In this document: positions 31,710 through 42,361 of the stretch, one piece after another
How the letters are laid out: the number at the start of each line of letters is the position of its first letter
How positions within the stretch are numbered: the first letter of the stretch is position 1
NCBI GenBank assembly: GCA_964427535.1
Contig: CAYRVF010000010.1
Location: 1 to 61,978, forward strand
Reading direction: 5' to 3'
Length of the DNA stretch: 61,978 nucleotides
From: CAYRVF01 sp964427535
GTDB taxonomy: Bacteria; Chloroflexota; Ktedonobacteria; Ktedonobacterales; JADMIN01
Translations under genes and position numbers: made by a program
The notes under the pieces: model-generated
What the model saw: only the letters and a program-made list of their open reading frames with translations
Told to the model about the DNA's origin: nothing
Database searches by the model: none

Positions 31710-32436
31710 GAGAGGCTCCTTCGGTGGCCTGCATGCCGTCGGCGCTCAGGATCAGCCGGAAGGGGAAGCCGACGCGCACCTCGGCGTTGCGCAGCCCGGC
31801 GCTGGCGGCCAGCCCTCGCGCGTCGGCAGCGGAGTAGGCGCGCCGCACTGACGCCGGACCATCGTGGCAGGTCATCGGATGCATGCGGCCCAGCCGTGTC
31901 AGCGCGACGACGCCCGCATAGGCCAGCGGCGAACGGACGACATCGAAGACCAGCACCCGCCGCCCCACACGGGCGAGCGAGCGCAGCAACTGGCAGGCGT
32001 CGTCGGGCGAGAAGTGGTGGAGCGCGAGCGTACACAGCGCGATGTCGAAGGCGCGATCGGGGTAGGGCAGCGCCAGCGCATCCTGCCGCTCGACGGTCAT
32101 GGACGCCACCGCCACGCTCCGCTCGCGGGCGATGGTCACGATCTGGGCGTTACGGTCGGTCGCGACGACATGTAGTGGAATCTTCGCCCGCTGCGCCGCC
32201 CGCGCGATAGCGAGCGGGATGTCCGCCGAGCCGGACGCCACGTCGAGCAAGCTCCAACTCCGGTCAGGCTGGCGGCGTAGCTCTCGCAGCACGGCGTGGG
32301 TGGTGAAGGCAGTCCACCCAAGTAGCGCGTTGATACGGCGAATGTCGCGCAAGTTGCGTTCGAGATCGGCGGAGTCCATCTGATCGGCGTCCAGCCACTC
32401 GGTCACCGCACTGTCGCGCATCCGCCAGATGGACAT
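31699..32436 (-). CDS. Class I SAM-dependent methyltransferase, first gene of the PKS operon
   Basis: 245 residues of the Methyltransf_11/UbiE-like type: motif I LLDVASGSADIPLA (about 64-77), acidic VVATDRN, motif IV AFDIALCTLALHHF and VLVFDVVRS. It is typical of small-molecule C- or O-methyltransferases found beside type III PKS genes. The ATG at 32436 has only a weak GAAAG upstream; an internal ATG five codons on is possible. It overlaps the FAD enzyme start by 11 nt. It opens the minus-strand run that goes to 24848. Confidence 0.85.
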   Translation of the reverse strand: MSIWRMRDSAVTEWLDADQMDSADLERNLRDIRRINALLGWTAFTTHAVLRELRRQPDRSWSLLDVASGSADIPLAIARAAQRAKIPLHVVATDRNAQIVTIARERSVAVASMTVERQDALALPYPDRAFDIALCTLALHHFSPDDACQLLRSLARVGRRVLVFDVVRSPLAYAGVVALTRLGRMHPMTCHDGPASVRRAYSAADARGLAASAGLRNAEVRVGFPFRLILSADGMQATEGASHAV

Positions 32437-32510
32437 CCCGCGCTCGCTTTCTTCGCCAGCCGACGCAACTGCCGCCGGTGCTCCGGAGCCGTCTCTAGTG
32501 TGATCGTGCA

Positions 32511-32567
32511 GCGTGTCGCGCCGAGCGTGCCAGGTTGCTCAGAGAGAGACGCTCGGAGGCGCGACGC
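32511..32567. terminator. Long imperfect inverted repeat downstream of the Ser/Thr kinase
   Basis: Arms 32511-32528 and 32549-32567 (GCGTGTCGCGCCGAGCGT against ACGCTCGGAGGCGCGACGC) pair with small bulges around a 20-nt loop. It lies 70 nt after the kinase stop and 75 nt before the PKS operon start, so it may separate the two transcripts. There is no T-run. Confidence 0.45.
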
Positions 32568-32638
32568 ATGGAGCGTGCCTGGCGAGACGGGGCTCCCATC
32601 ACGTGGTCTCTGGCGACCTGGCGCGGCACGCTGCCGCA

Positions 32639-35113
<2,475 letters not shown>

Positions 35114-35503
35114 GTGCGATCTCCTGCGTGGCCGGTATTGACCATTCTCACTGCGAGGTACACGGACACTTCCGCCTTCCTGGTGTCCGCAAACAACGGA
35201 GCGGAATCACACATCGGCTGTGTCCGTGTGCCTGGTTTCGACGTCGCACAATGCAGCTTACCCCAACGCGGTTGGTCCTGTCACTATGTGAGCGTTCCAC
35301 ATCTCGGGCATCTCCCGAGCACGCACTGGCCGCCGGCGCATGTCACTCGGACTCGCGCGCTGCTGAAAAGCAGCCTCCAACTCAACGGACGCGAGCGCGT
35401 GGTGGCGCTCACGCACAGCCATCGCGGCGCGGATACGCCTGGCTGTAGCGATAGAGCGAGGCACCTGCCAGCCGGGTACACAACCGCTGCGTTCCATCGC
35501 TTG
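35114..35503. other. Intergenic region between the FHA-ABC exporter and the kinase
   Basis: 390 nt with no coding frame I can support and no clear terminator. CCGAGATGTGG and GTCACTATGTGAGCG contain short inverted repeats. The kinase promoter must lie here on the minus strand if the two genes are not co-transcribed; no strong -10 is visible. Confidence 0.45.
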
Positions 35504-38500
35504 CTACGCGACCGTATCTTTGCGCTTGAGGAAGACGGCGATCACCCCCATCAGCACCAGGCTGATCGCGACTAGCACGCCCCAAGACCAGAGCAGGCGA
35601 TGCGCGGCATCAGTCGCGTTGTAGATCGAGAAGAGCGTGCTGTGATACGAGTAATCGTTGCCGAAGAGGCGGTCTCCTCCGAGCGCGTCGGCATGCAGGC
35701 CGATCGACGAGCCAAGCGCCGCCATGGCCCAGCGTGAGGGGAAGATGGCCGCCAGAATCTGCGTGAACCAGTCCTTCAGCGGAATGATGGCGCCCGAGAA
35801 GATCACCTGCGGCAGCAGAATGATCGGCACGAAGCTGATCGCGCGGTCGGCATTGGGTGCGATAGCGGAGATCGCCAGCCCGATCATCAGCCCGGCGAGC
35901 GAGGTGAGGCAGAGCGTCACGTAGGTCTCCAGCACAGGCGGCAGCAAGATGCCCTGCTGGAAGGGCTCCACAAGCTGCATCGCGACCACCAGCACCGCGC
36001 TCTGGTACAGGCAAAGGATGCCTAGCACGACGATCTTGGAGAACATGTACGGCGCGATGCCCAGGTTCACCGTGCGCTCACGGCGGTAGATGGCGGATTC
36101 CTTCACGAACTCGCGCGCGCCGTTGATGCAGCCGAAGAGGATCGTCGTGAAGGACAGGATGAAGAGTGCCTTCTGCGCGTCCGCGCCCGGCCCTGGCAGG
36201 ATGAAGTCTTGCAGCGCTTGGTTAGCCCCGCCACGCTGAGACGCATACGCCTGCCCGTTCGGGCTGGTGCGGAGGAAGGTCAGCACCTGCTGGCAATCGA
36301 CCTGCACAGCGTGCTGTGCCTGCGGCAGCGCCAGTTGTCCGCTGGGAGTGACGATCTGACTGCGGCACTGCACCAGCGAAGTGGCGTTGAAGATGCCCGC
36401 ACCGACCTCGAAACGCAGCATCACCACCAGCAGCAGCGCGACGATGGGCGCCTGCAACAACAGCAGCAGCAGGTTCACGGTGTCGTTCTTGAGTAGCTCC
36501 ACATAGCGCGTCGAGAGCAGCACGAACTGCGACCAGCCTGCCCGCTTTCGCGGCGTCCGCGCCTTCTGGGCGGCTGTCCCCGTCGCCGCGCCGGGCTGTC
36601 CAACGGTTGCGGCAGTGTCCGTGCGGGCCGTGTGTTGCGAATCGAGCACATAGCGCTGGTACTCGGGGGAGGAGCGAAAGCGCGCCTCTGCCTTCTCGGG
36701 CGCGTCAGGGCTCTCGTCGGTTGGCTCCAGGCTGCTATAGATCTCGGCAAAATTGGCTTTGCCGAAGTAGGTCCTGGCCTCATCGGGCGGACCGAAGTAC
36801 GCAAGCCTGCCACCCGCCGCCAGAAAACAGACGTAATCGCAGGTGGTGATGTTGCTCGTCGCGTGCGTGACGAGCACGACGGTGTGGCCGCGGTCGGCCA
36901 GATTGCGCAAGAGCAGCATCATCTTGCGGTCGAGACCGGGGTCCAGTCCGGAGGTCGGTTCGTCGAGGAAGAAGATGCTGGGGTTGCCGAGCAGTTCGAG
37001 CGCGATAGAGACGCGCTTGCGCTGTCCGCCAGAGAGCTTCTTCACCAGAAGATCGCGTCTCCCGCTGAGCTCCACGTCGTCGAGCACTTCGGTAATGCGC
37101 TGGTCGATCTGCTCGCGCGTGAAGTCGCTCGGCAGTCGCAGTCGGGCGGCGTAGTAGAGGGCGCGCTCGACCGTCAGGTCGCCATGCACGATGTCGTCTT
37201 GTGGCACGTAGCCAAGCTGTGTGCTGAAGGCGCTGAGATGCGAGTAATAGTGTTCGCCATTGTAGAGCACGCTGCCCTCGTGCGCGGGCCGCAGACCGTT
37301 GAGCGCGTCGAGCAGGGTCGATTTGCCCGCCCCCGACCCACCGACGAGCGCCACGAACGTGCGCGGCGGGATTGTGAGCGTGATGTCGTCCAGCAGAGGG
37401 ACGCGGTGATCGCGCGAGCCGCCGTACTTCTTCAGGTGCAGCGCGTCGATGCGGATGAAGCTGCGCTCATCGTACTGCCGGAGCTGATTGCCGTCATACA
37501 CCAGCCGGTAGGGGCCGATGCGGATCTCATCGCCGGTTTTGAGCACGCGGCTGCTCACGGCCTCGGCGTTGACGTAAACATGGTTGGTGCTGTTGAGGTC
37601 GTCAATGCGGTAGGTCGCACCCTCTCGGATGAGCCGCGCATGATGCGCGGAGACCTGCAGATGTGAGAGCACGACCCGATTGTCTGGCAGCCGCCCAATC
37701 GTCAGCTCGGGCGCATCCAGCTTGATCGGCGCCATCGACGGCACCTCGGGAGGCGTGGTGCCTGTCCCGTCGTCATAGGTCAGCGTGAGCAGCGTGCCGT
37801 CCTCGTCGCCGATACGGAAGAAGTCGCCCTTCATCAGCACCTTGCTGAAGCGCTCGTCGCCACGAATCTTGCGGCCCTGGTAGAGCAGTCCGTTCATCGT
37901 GCGCTCGCGGTCGGGGTGGGGATGCTGGAGCACGAAGGCATTGCCCTGGCGCACGAGGCGCAGGTGCTTGCCCGAGACGATGCGGTCATTGAGGACGATG
38001 TCATTGCCAGAATCGCGGCCGATGTCGATGCTGGGCGCATCGAGGAGGTACGTCTGTTTCTCGCTGTGCGACGTGCTGCTGACCACGAGTGAGGGCAGCC
38101 CGAGCGTGAGGGGCGATGCCAGTTGTGTCTGTTCCGCGCCGCCCGCTAGCGCTGCGACGGCGAGGCCGCCGGCATCCGGCTGGGGAGACAGTTCAGCCGC
38201 AGGCCGCTCGCCGGTTTGGACGGCAGCGGGCGGCATGTCTCGACGTTCGTCCAGCGAGCGCTGATCGGCCGCCTCGGCGGATCGCTCATCTTCCGCGAGC
38301 ACAAAGACGAAGCGCGTAACGTCGCCCAGTGTGATCTCTGCTCCGCTCACGAGCGGCGCCCGCTCCACACCCACGCGATCGACCGTGATGAAGCTCGTCT
38401 GGGAGCGATTCTCTATCTCCCACGCGCCCTCGTGCCACGTTATCCGGGCGTGCTGGCGCGAGACCCTGAGGTCGCCGCTGATCACGATGTCGTTCGCGGT

Positions 38501-38608
38501 ATCGCGACCGAGAGTCGTCTCATCGCGCTCAATCCGTACCGTTTGCCCGCTCAACGGGCCGGTGAGAAATCGAATCGATGCTGTGGCAGATGGACGCGGC
38601 TGGCTCAT
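35504..38608 (-). CDS. ABCG-type exporter with three N-terminal FHA domains
   Basis: 1034 residues. Three forkhead-associated phosphothreonine-binding domains come first: about 20-95 (TTLGRDTANDIVI, SRQHARI), 185-275 (IDIGRDSGNDIVL, SGKHLRL) and 295-365 (LTIGRLPDNRVVL, SAHHARL, NSTNHVYVN). Then an ABCG-like ATPase: Walker A GGSGAGKST (about 428), signature LSGGQRKR (about 524), Walker B FFLDEPTSGLDP. Then a six-helix ABC2 membrane domain (about 770-1030) with a large outer loop. Half-transporters like this dimerise. M. tuberculosis Rv1747 (two FHA domains, regulated by PknF) is the known analogue. The ATG at 38608 has GGGAG 9 nt upstream. Cargo unknown. Confidence 0.92.
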   Translation of the reverse strand: MSQPRPSATASIRFLTGPLSGQTVRIERDETTLGRDTANDIVISGDLRVSRQHARITWHEGAWEIENRSQTSFITVDRVGVERAPLVSGAEITLGDVTRFVFVLAEDERSAEAADQRSLDERRDMPPAAVQTGERPAAELSPQPDAGGLAVAALAGGAEQTQLASPLTLGLPSLVVSSTSHSEKQTYLLDAPSIDIGRDSGNDIVLNDRIVSGKHLRLVRQGNAFVLQHPHPDRERTMNGLLYQGRKIRGDERFSKVLMKGDFFRIGDEDGTLLTLTYDDGTGTTPPEVPSMAPIKLDAPELTIGRLPDNRVVLSHLQVSAHHARLIREGATYRIDDLNSTNHVYVNAEAVSSRVLKTGDEIRIGPYRLVYDGNQLRQYDERSFIRIDALHLKKYGGSRDHRVPLLDDITLTIPPRTFVALVGGSGAGKSTLLDALNGLRPAHEGSVLYNGEHYYSHLSAFSTQLGYVPQDDIVHGDLTVERALYYAARLRLPSDFTREQIDQRITEVLDDVELSGRRDLLVKKLSGGQRKRVSIALELLGNPSIFFLDEPTSGLDPGLDRKMMLLLRNLADRGHTVVLVTHATSNITTCDYVCFLAAGGRLAYFGPPDEARTYFGKANFAEIYSSLEPTDESPDAPEKAEARFRSSPEYQRYVLDSQHTARTDTAATVGQPGAATGTAAQKARTPRKRAGWSQFVLLSTRYVELLKNDTVNLLLLLLQAPIVALLLVVMLRFEVGAGIFNATSLVQCRSQIVTPSGQLALPQAQHAVQVDCQQVLTFLRTSPNGQAYASQRGGANQALQDFILPGPGADAQKALFILSFTTILFGCINGAREFVKESAIYRRERTVNLGIAPYMFSKIVVLGILCLYQSAVLVVAMQLVEPFQQGILLPPVLETYVTLCLTSLAGLMIGLAISAIAPNADRAISFVPIILLPQVIFSGAIIPLKDWFTQILAAIFPSRWAMAALGSSIGLHADALGGDRLFGNDYSYHSTLFSIYNATDAAHRLLWSWGVLVAISLVLMGVIAVFLKRKDTVA

Positions 38609-38832
38609 CACTGGTGCTCCCGCGGCTACTGACGCTCTTCGACGAAGAGAGCGGCTATCGAGTGCTAGAAACACTCTAACAGATGCGAGCAGATGCGAGC
38701 GGTTTTGTACGCTGGTCCTTTGCTGCCGTGGGTGAAGCCCCTCCATCCTCACTGCATCTCAACCCTCATCATCAGCCACCCAGCCTGCCGTTGTGCCCCT
38801 CCCCTCTCAGGGGACGCGGTTGGGGAAGAGTG

Positions 38833-38969
38833 TCTGGCCCTTGCCAGATGCCGGTATCGCTGCTACCATCTAAGAGAAGAGAGCGGCGCCTTACGCCGAT
38901 GTGTGGCTGCGCTCTCGGGTCACCGCAGCCCGCCCAGACATATTGTGTTATGGTCTGGCGGTTTTTTTT
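38833..38969 (+). ncRNA. Structured leader or small RNA ending in an intrinsic terminator, upstream of mgsA
   Basis: Four consecutive hairpins: TCTGGC/GCCAGA (38833-38848), GGTA/TACC (38853-38867), GAGAGC/GCTCTC (38879-38884 with 38911-38916) enclosing GGCG/CGCC, and a terminator stem CCGC-C-CAGAC/GTCTGGCGG (38930-38939 with 38953-38961) followed by eight Ts. No plus-strand gene lies upstream, so the transcript must start in this intergenic region and stop 64 nt before mgsA. I do not recognise it as a known riboswitch. Confidence 0.55.
38930..38969 (+). terminator. Intrinsic terminator inside the mgsA leader
   Basis: Stem of 9 pairs with one bulged C, a 13-nt AT-rich loop (ATATTGTGTTATG) and a run of eight Ts. 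This is the longest T-tract in the window. Confidence 0.8.
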
Positions 38970-39032
38970 GTGCGCTCAACGACTGCGAGCCGCGCCCAGG
39001 ACGGGTGAAACGCAACGAACAGGACGTCATTC

Positions 39033-39521
39033 ATGTATCCACGAAAACGCATCGCGCTCGTCGCGCACGACAACAAGAAACACGATCTGCTGGAGTGGGC
39101 GCGCTATAACCGCGACCTGCTCGCGCTGCACGACCTCTACGCAACTGGCACGACCGGCACTCTGCTGGAGGCGGAGCTGGGAGTCAGTATCTCGAAGCTG
39201 CAGAGCGGACCGTTAGGCGGCGATCAGCAGATCGGCGCGAAAATCGCCCAACGTGAGCTCGACCTGCTGATCTTCTTCTGGGACCCGCTGGAGACGCAAC
39301 CGCACGATTCCGATGTGCGCGCATTACTGCGCATCGCCGTCGTGTGGAACGTACCCGTCGCGTGCAACCGCGCGTCGGCCGATTTCATGATCTCGTCGCC
39401 GCTGATGGTCGAATCGTACACGGGCACAGTGCCAGAGTACGACACACCTGCCATAGCCATCGCGCGTAAGACTGAGGTGCCGCTGCGAGCGACTCCATCG
39501 GCGTCTTCCGACAGGAGATGA
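39033..39521 (+). CDS. mgsA: Methylglyoxal synthase
   Basis: 162 residues. Converts dihydroxyacetone phosphate to methylglyoxal and phosphate, a bypass of lower glycolysis used when phosphate is short. Family blocks: IALVAHDNKKHDLLEW at the N-terminus, ATGTTG for phosphate binding, SGPLGGDQQIG with the catalytic Asp64, and LIFFWDPL with Asp84 followed by His91. The start ATG at 39033 is preceded by an ACAGGA element. It stands alone, with the leader terminator 64 nt upstream suggesting control by attenuation. Confidence 0.94.
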   Translation: MYPRKRIALVAHDNKKHDLLEWARYNRDLLALHDLYATGTTGTLLEAELGVSISKLQSGPLGGDQQIGAKIAQRELDLLIFFWDPLETQPHDSDVRALLRIAVVWNVPVACNRASADFMISSPLMVESYTGTVPEYDTPAIAIARKTEVPLRATPSASSDRR

Positions 39522-39583
39522 AATAGCGGCCGGGCAGGTTCATACGCCCGCCCACCCGCTGTCATTGCATGGTGCGCTATCGA

Positions 39584-40291
39584 CTACAGCGCGCAGTTGT
39601 CGCCTTCGCACTGGTTGGCGTCGTCCGAGTTGGGCGTGCCGACGAGTGTGAGGGGGTGCGACTCGGCCCACACCTGGCCCAGCACCTCGCCGAAGAGCTC
39701 CGTTGGCTGCGCGCCCGAGACGCCATACTTCTCGTCCACCACGAAGAACGGCACGCCCTGGATGCCGAGCATCGCGGCGCGCTTCACGTCGGCCCGCACG
39801 TCGCTGGCGAAGTCGTCGCTCTCCAGCATCGTCCGTGTCTCGTCGGCGTCGAGGCCGATCTCAGCAGCCAGCGCGACGAGCGTCTCGGCGTCCCCCAGCG
39901 ACTTCCCTTCGACGAAGTACGCCTTGAAGAACCGCTCTTCCGCCTCGTGCTGCAGGCCATGCGACGCCGCCAGGTGAATCACCCGATGCGCGTCGAACGT
40001 GTTGGCGTACTGCGCGTTCTCCAGGTGATAGTCCAGGCCCACCTCTGCGGCCATACCGCTGACGCGGTCGTTCATCGCTTGCGCCTGTGCGAGGCTCACG
40101 CCGTACTTCTCGGCGAGCATCGCGGTGACCGTCTTCCCCGAGGTCTTTGGAGCGTTGGGGTCAAGCTGGAAGCTGCGCCACACTACCTCGACCTGATCGC
40201 GGTGCGCGAACTGATCCAGCGCTGACTCAAAGCGTCGCTTGCCGATATAGCACCACGGGCACGCGACATCCGACCAGATTTCTACCTTCAT
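39584..40291 (-). CDS. DsbA-family oxidoreductase, FrnE type
   Basis: 235-residue thioredoxin-fold protein with a helical insertion. The redox motif is Cys11-Pro-Trp-Cys14 in SDVACPWCYIG at the very N-terminus, as in FrnE and polyketide-linked DsbA-like isomerases. There is no signal peptide, so it is cytoplasmic. Other blocks are WRSFQLDPNAP and GVPFFVVDEKYGVSGAQ with the cis-Pro loop. The ATG at 40291 has a modest GAGGG upstream; the frame is open 20 codons earlier. Convergent with mgsA (62 nt between stops). Confidence 0.92.
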   Translation of the reverse strand: MKVEIWSDVACPWCYIGKRRFESALDQFAHRDQVEVVWRSFQLDPNAPKTSGKTVTAMLAEKYGVSLAQAQAMNDRVSGMAAEVGLDYHLENAQYANTFDAHRVIHLAASHGLQHEAEERFFKAYFVEGKSLGDAETLVALAAEIGLDADETRTMLESDDFASDVRADVKRAAMLGIQGVPFFVVDEKYGVSGAQPTELFGEVLGQVWAESHPLTLVGTPNSDDANQCEGDNCAL

Positions 40292-40417
40292 CCAACCCTC
40301 ACCATCAACTAGTGTCGTGTTTCGATTGCGGCACGACGTACGCGCCCGCATATTTTCATAACTTCCCTTAGTGAAGTAGTGTAAGCCAGGAGGGAGAAAG
40401 CGTCAAGGCATACAGTA

Positions 40418-40459
40418 AGGTTCCCTGGATGGCTGTGCTGCATGCCATCCAGGGAACCT
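40418..40459. terminator. 16-bp perfect inverted repeat with 10-nt loop
   Basis: Arms 40418-40433 and 40444-40459 (AGGTTCCCTGGATGGC and its exact complement). It lies 35 nt beyond the stop of the alcohol dehydrogenase stub on the minus strand and would form a very stable hairpin; the following bases there are TTACTGT, only mildly T-rich. Most likely a terminator of the SDR transcript. Confidence 0.6.
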
Positions 40460-40494
40460 CGAACGCACATGTGGCCAGGGACGTGACAGTGGGG

Positions 40495-40602
40495 TTACTC
40501 TCGCACGCGCAGGACGATCTTGCCGCGCGCGTGCCCCTGCGCCGCCTCCGTGAAGGCCTGGCGCGCCTCAGCCAGCGGATACACCTGGGCGATGTTGGGC
40601 AT
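40495..40602 (-). pseudogene. Stub of a zinc-type alcohol dehydrogenase/quinone reductase (C-terminal 35 residues)
   Basis: A 35-codon frame with its own AAAGGAG and ATG reads MPNIAQ, then VYPLAEARQAF and GHARGKIVLRV. That second part is the unmistakable C-terminal end of medium-chain dehydrogenase/quinone oxidoreductases, whose normal length is about 310-340 residues. The start signal is fused in frame to the last 30 or so codons, so nearly the whole gene has been deleted. It follows the SDR gene by 33 nt, as an operon partner would. Confidence 0.7.
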
Positions 40603-40635
40603 GGCCGAGCTCCTTTCGCATGTGCTTGGTGGACG

Positions 40636-41424
40636 TCACAGCGTCGAGACTAGCCCGCCGTCGATGACGAAGTCGGCGCCGGTGACGTTGCCGGCGCGGT
40701 CGCTCGCCAGCAGCAGCACCAGATCAGCGACCTCCTCTGGTCGCGTAAAGCGGCCCGTGACGTTGCCCTCGGCAGCCTTCTTCGCCACGGCCTCCGCATC
40801 GCCGCCGACCGTGTGGGCGACCGTCGCCGCGACACCATCCTTGCCGAGCCACAGGTCCGTCGCGACCTGCCCAGGGCTGACCGTGTTGACGCGGATGCCG
40901 CGCGGGCCAACCTCCTTCGAGAGCGCCTTGCAGAAGTTGGCCAGTGCCGCCTTGGCCGCGCAGTAGTCGATGACCAGTGGATCGGGGAGGAAGGAGTTGA
41001 CCGAGCTGATCGTCACGATGGTGCCCGCGCCTCGCTCCAGCAGATGCGGCAGCGCCGCGCGTGTGGTGCGGACCGCGGCGAGGAAGTTGAGCGTCAGCGC
41101 GCTCATCCAATCGTCGTCGCTGAGCGAGAGGAACCCGCCCATGCGCACGTGAGCGGCCCCGACGTTGTTGACGAGGATGTCCAGCCCGCCGAAGGCCGCG
41201 ACCGCCTCGTCGATCAGGTGCACCGGGCCGTCTGGGGTGCTCAGGTCCACCGGCACGAAGCGGGTCTTATAGCGCTCGGCGAGCTGGGCAAGATCGTCGC
41301 TGCCCGTGCGGGCTCCGGCGACCACCCGCACGCCCTCTTCGCCCAGCGCCTGGGTCACAGCCAGGCCGATGCCCTTGCTCGCGCCAGTGACGACCGCGAC
41401 CTTGCCCGTCAGGTGCAGATCCAT
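40636..41424 (-). CDS. Short-chain dehydrogenase/reductase (classical SDR)
   Basis: 262 residues. NAD(P)-binding TGASKGIG (13-20), VNNVGAAH (86-92), catalytic Ser140/141 in TISSVNS, and Tyr154-x-x-x-Lys158 in DYCAAK. The C-terminal GADFVIDGG is the usual SDR end. It reduces or oxidises a carbonyl/alcohol; no cofactor-specific residue is decisive. AAGGAG precedes the ATG at 41424. On the same strand it is followed by the alcohol dehydrogenase stub, and preceded 157 nt upstream by the Nudix-like gene. Confidence 0.92.
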   Translation of the reverse strand: MDLHLTGKVAVVTGASKGIGLAVTQALGEEGVRVVAGARTGSDDLAQLAERYKTRFVPVDLSTPDGPVHLIDEAVAAFGGLDILVNNVGAAHVRMGGFLSLSDDDWMSALTLNFLAAVRTTRAALPHLLERGAGTIVTISSVNSFLPDPLVIDYCAAKAALANFCKALSKEVGPRGIRVNTVSPGQVATDLWLGKDGVAATVAHTVGGDAEAVAKKAAEGNVTGRFTRPEEVADLVLLLASDRAGNVTGADFVIDGGLVSTL

Positions 41425-41581
41425 ACGACACTCCTTCGCCAGCGGGGTGTCACTGCCCTCTGGCTCGCTCAGTCCATGTCGCAGCGGCTGCGAAGGCTCC
41501 TGTGTACGTGTCGAGGCGCACGGGCAGCGGCGGGGATCGAGCTGATCTGTGGTGGCAAGCAGCTCCGGCGCGCGCACTGCC

Positions 41582-42265
41582 TCATACTCCAGACCCATTC
41601 TCCGCCCCCTGCTGAAAGATCGCGCCTGTGCCATACTTCGCGGCGATGCGCGGCAGCAACCGCTCCCCATACTCCGATGGTACATACACGACCGCTGTTT
41701 CAGGTGCGACATCCAGCGGCGCTCCGCTCGGGAGCCAGACGGCGCCTTCTAGTGCCAGTGCCTCCGTCAACGGCAGCCCCCGAATCAGCGAGCGCAGCGT
41801 GGCAAGCGGCAGCTCCAGCGTGCCCGCCGTGCCCGTGCCTGGTGTCAGTGGTCCGGAGAGGCGGGCGAGATACGAGCGCACGACCGCCTCCACGAGCGCG
41901 AGCTCAGGCGTCGCGCGCTCATCCAGCATTCGTCGCGAGAGCCGGAGCAGCGGCCGCGGCTCGTCGTCGGGCAGCGGTGGCAGTCTGTCGATGAGGTGCC
42001 GGGGCGACGAGCCGTAGACGGCGGCGCTGCTGACCAGAGACACGTCCGCGCCAAATGCCTCCGCGCCGATAGCTGATGCCGCATCCCCCAGGCGCTGTCC
42101 GGGGGCGAGCAGTCCGCCCGCAAACTCCAGTGGCAGAAACGTCGTGCCCGCGGCGACATGCCACCGCGCGGGACCGCCGAGCGTCATCGCGATTCGGCCC
42201 GCCCGCGCGATCACCAACCCGACGAGCTGCCGTGTCTCGTGCTGGTCCGTCGCGGATGGTGTCAC
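41582..42265 (-). CDS. Hypothetical protein with a degenerate Nudix-like box
   Basis: 227 residues, no membrane segment. Residues 51-73 fit the spacing of a Nudix box (Gx5Ex7REUxEExGU) but most catalytic positions are changed: Gly51 and Gly72 and one Glu (69) are kept, Gln57 replaces Glu, and the REU positions are Ala-Ile-Gly. The preceding strand RAGRIAMTL and RWHVAAGTTFLPLEFAGG also suit a Nudix fold. If so it is probably a non-catalytic ligand binder. The ATG at 42265 is the first in frame. Function not known. Confidence 0.55.
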   Translation of the reverse strand: MTPSATDQHETRQLVGLVIARAGRIAMTLGGPARWHVAAGTTFLPLEFAGGLLAPGQRLGDAASAIGAEAFGADVSLVSSAAVYGSSPRHLIDRLPPLPDDEPRPLLRLSRRMLDERATPELALVEAVVRSYLARLSGPLTPGTGTAGTLELPLATLRSLIRGLPLTEALALEGAVWLPSGAPLDVAPETAVVYVPSEYGERLLPRIAAKYGTGAIFQQGAENGSGV

Positions 42266-42361
42266 GCGAATTCCTGCCTTCCGTCCTTACGCATGGCGCT
42301 TGACCTTCACGCGCGCACACCGCGCCGGGCGTACCGCGCGAGAGGCGCACGACTGTCAGCG

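Larger units (their letters stand above)
38609..39032. other. Intergenic region upstream of mgsA, with partial family A repeat and tandem 10-mer
   Basis: 424 nt between divergent genes. Holds a tandem duplication of AGATGCGAGC near 38681-38701, a partial family A repeat at about 38796-38828 (CCCCTCCCCTCTCAGGGG), and the structured leader listed separately. No protein-coding frame is supported. Confidence 0.5.

Noticed and set aside
38681..38701. Two adjacent copies of AGATGCGAGC as a possible start of a repeat array
   Set aside because: Only two copies, no spacers, so neither CRISPR nor a regulatory array.
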